Assembly (NCBI GenBank): GCA_023630585.1
Contig: CM042552.1
Coordinates: 18,047,569 to 18,111,568, forward strand
Direction of reading: 5' to 3'
DNA from: Cranoglanis bouderius
Lineage: Eukaryota > Chordata > Actinopteri > Siluriformes > Cranoglanididae
DNA length: 64,000 nt
Shown here in pieces: positions 63,321 through 64,000 of this stretch. The stretch's first letter is position 1. The number at the start of each line of letters is the position of its first letter. The notes under the pieces were generated by a model that saw nothing but the letters and a program-made list of their open reading frames with translations, did not search any database and was not told the origin of the DNA. The translations under genes were made by a program, and so were the position numbers.

Positions 63321-63352
<32 letters not shown>
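63321..63352. repeat. (GT)n microsatellite
   Basis: Perfect run of about 16 GT units. Confidence 0.95.
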
Positions 63353-63353
<1 letters not shown>

Positions 63354-63948
63354 GAGCTGTTGAGCTGAACAAACACCTCTCAACGATCAGCTCTTATTGC
63401 GCTCATCATCCGGTGTTATGCTCACACGATTATTTGGATTTGTGCACATAAACGCTCTTCACTTTTCCAAACCGATTAAAGTGCACTTCAGTGGCTGTAA
63501 CAGCGCTGCCATGCAAAAAAGTTGTCAATATATATTTTTTTAAAAGTTTAAAGAATTTACTGCTGCTGTTGTATTGTATTATGTGACAGCATTGTTCATT
63601 TCATCCTTTATATATAGATAATATATACTTTTTTTCCCCCCCAAAGAGCCGTACCAGCTAAATTTGGTCTTTTCTTTTTTTTGTTTAGACAAATTGGCAG
63701 AATTCGCCTCATGCTGGCGAACCCCAACATCGTCGGCATTAACGCTCAGCGGATCTCGCGCCTGGAGTGTCATTAGTCTCCGAACAGGATGCTAAATCAT
63801 CCTCCTCTGTCTCCTATCGATTCATCATTAGCAACGCGACTATTTAAAGTTATCCTTGCTCTCGAATTACAGAGAATTGCTGTCTCTGCCTTTCATCACA
63901 AACACCACATTAAATACCTTAAGTCTCCAAATTGTCCTCTGAATAACT
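63353..63948. other. Low-repeat block, possible conserved non-coding element
   Basis: 63360-63510 and 63690-63880 are repeat-free and CpG-bearing (CTCATCATCCGGTGTTATG, AACATCGTCGGCATTAACGC, TCAGCGGATCTCGCGCC). A TTTCTTTTTTTTGTTTAG at 63671-63688 is a good polypyrimidine-AG acceptor, followed by ACAAATTGGCAGAATTCGCC, but no donor or protein is recognised. A 64-codon minus-strand frame has no domain. Confidence 0.3.
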
Positions 63949-64000
63949 GTAATAATAATAATAATAAGAAGAAGAAGAAGAAGAAGAAGAAGACGGAGAA
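63949..64000. repeat. (AAT)n(AAG)n compound microsatellite at window end
   Basis: Six AAT units followed by nine AAG units, cut by the end of the window. Confidence 0.93.

Noticed and set aside
1..64000. Operons, prophage, CRISPR or defence systems
   Set aside because: Repeat content, transposon families and base composition are those of a vertebrate genome; no prokaryotic gene arrangement is present.

Overview
The window reads as vertebrate, and specifically teleost, nuclear DNA. The evidence is nine recognisable Tc1/mariner elements in 64 kb, tRNA-headed SINEs with the CGCTCTGGATAAG-type tail common in fish, the (AATTC)n-tailed LINE-like repeat typical of ostariophysan fish, hAT remnants, and very abundant micro- and minisatellites. 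The Tc1 density and repeat mix recall catfishes or related ostariophysans; this is inference, since no species-diagnostic gene is present. There is no bacterial operon structure, and nothing here behaves like a prokaryotic or viral genome.

I found no host protein-coding gene that can be named. The window is best read as an intergenic desert or part of a very large intron. Nearly all long open frames are transposase remnants or open frames created by tandem repeats. Two places look like possible host exons. One is a 70-codon frame at 34521-34312 (minus) ending exactly at a GTAAGT donor and containing a ZNF143/Staf-like site. The other is a short frame at 16636 behind a GC box and a TATAAATAG box that runs into a SINE-supplied GTAAGT.

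Layout. 1-9.8 kb: three Tc1 elements in different states of decay, a fourth Tc1 fragment, and inverted arms of another DNA-transposon family. 10.8-18.1 kb: tandem arrays, namely a 68-bp array, a GAAA compound minisatellite, a TTCTGAGGTAA array and a 39-bp CCAAT-box minisatellite, with two SINEs. 18.6-25.6 kb: microsatellites, polypyrimidine tracts, a minus-strand Tc1 and a second copy of the 68-bp array. 26.2-32 kb: two Tc1 elements and two hAT fragments. 32-35 kb: mostly unique sequence with promoter-like signals. 35.3-37.5 kb: LINE reverse-transcriptase pieces. 40.2-42.4 kb: a CCCTAAA-rich satellite carrying a 194-bp hAT MITE with a perfect 8-bp target duplication. 43.4-44.5 kb: another degenerate array. 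45.5-50.2 kb: hAT, Tc1 and LINE/SINE debris. 51.5-58.5 kb: AT-rich, GGAT and GAAT arrays. 60.2-61.7 kb: the best-preserved Tc1/mariner element. 62.4-62.9 kb: a 42-bp minisatellite.

The parts do not form a pathway. The recurring theme is interaction between transposons and tandem repeats: a Tc1 element bounded by mirror-image TA/CA microsatellites, a MITE inside a satellite, and satellites with dimeric or trimeric higher-order structure. Between the repeats lie several CpG-richer, low-repeat blocks that could be conserved regulatory elements. I cannot test conservation from one sequence.
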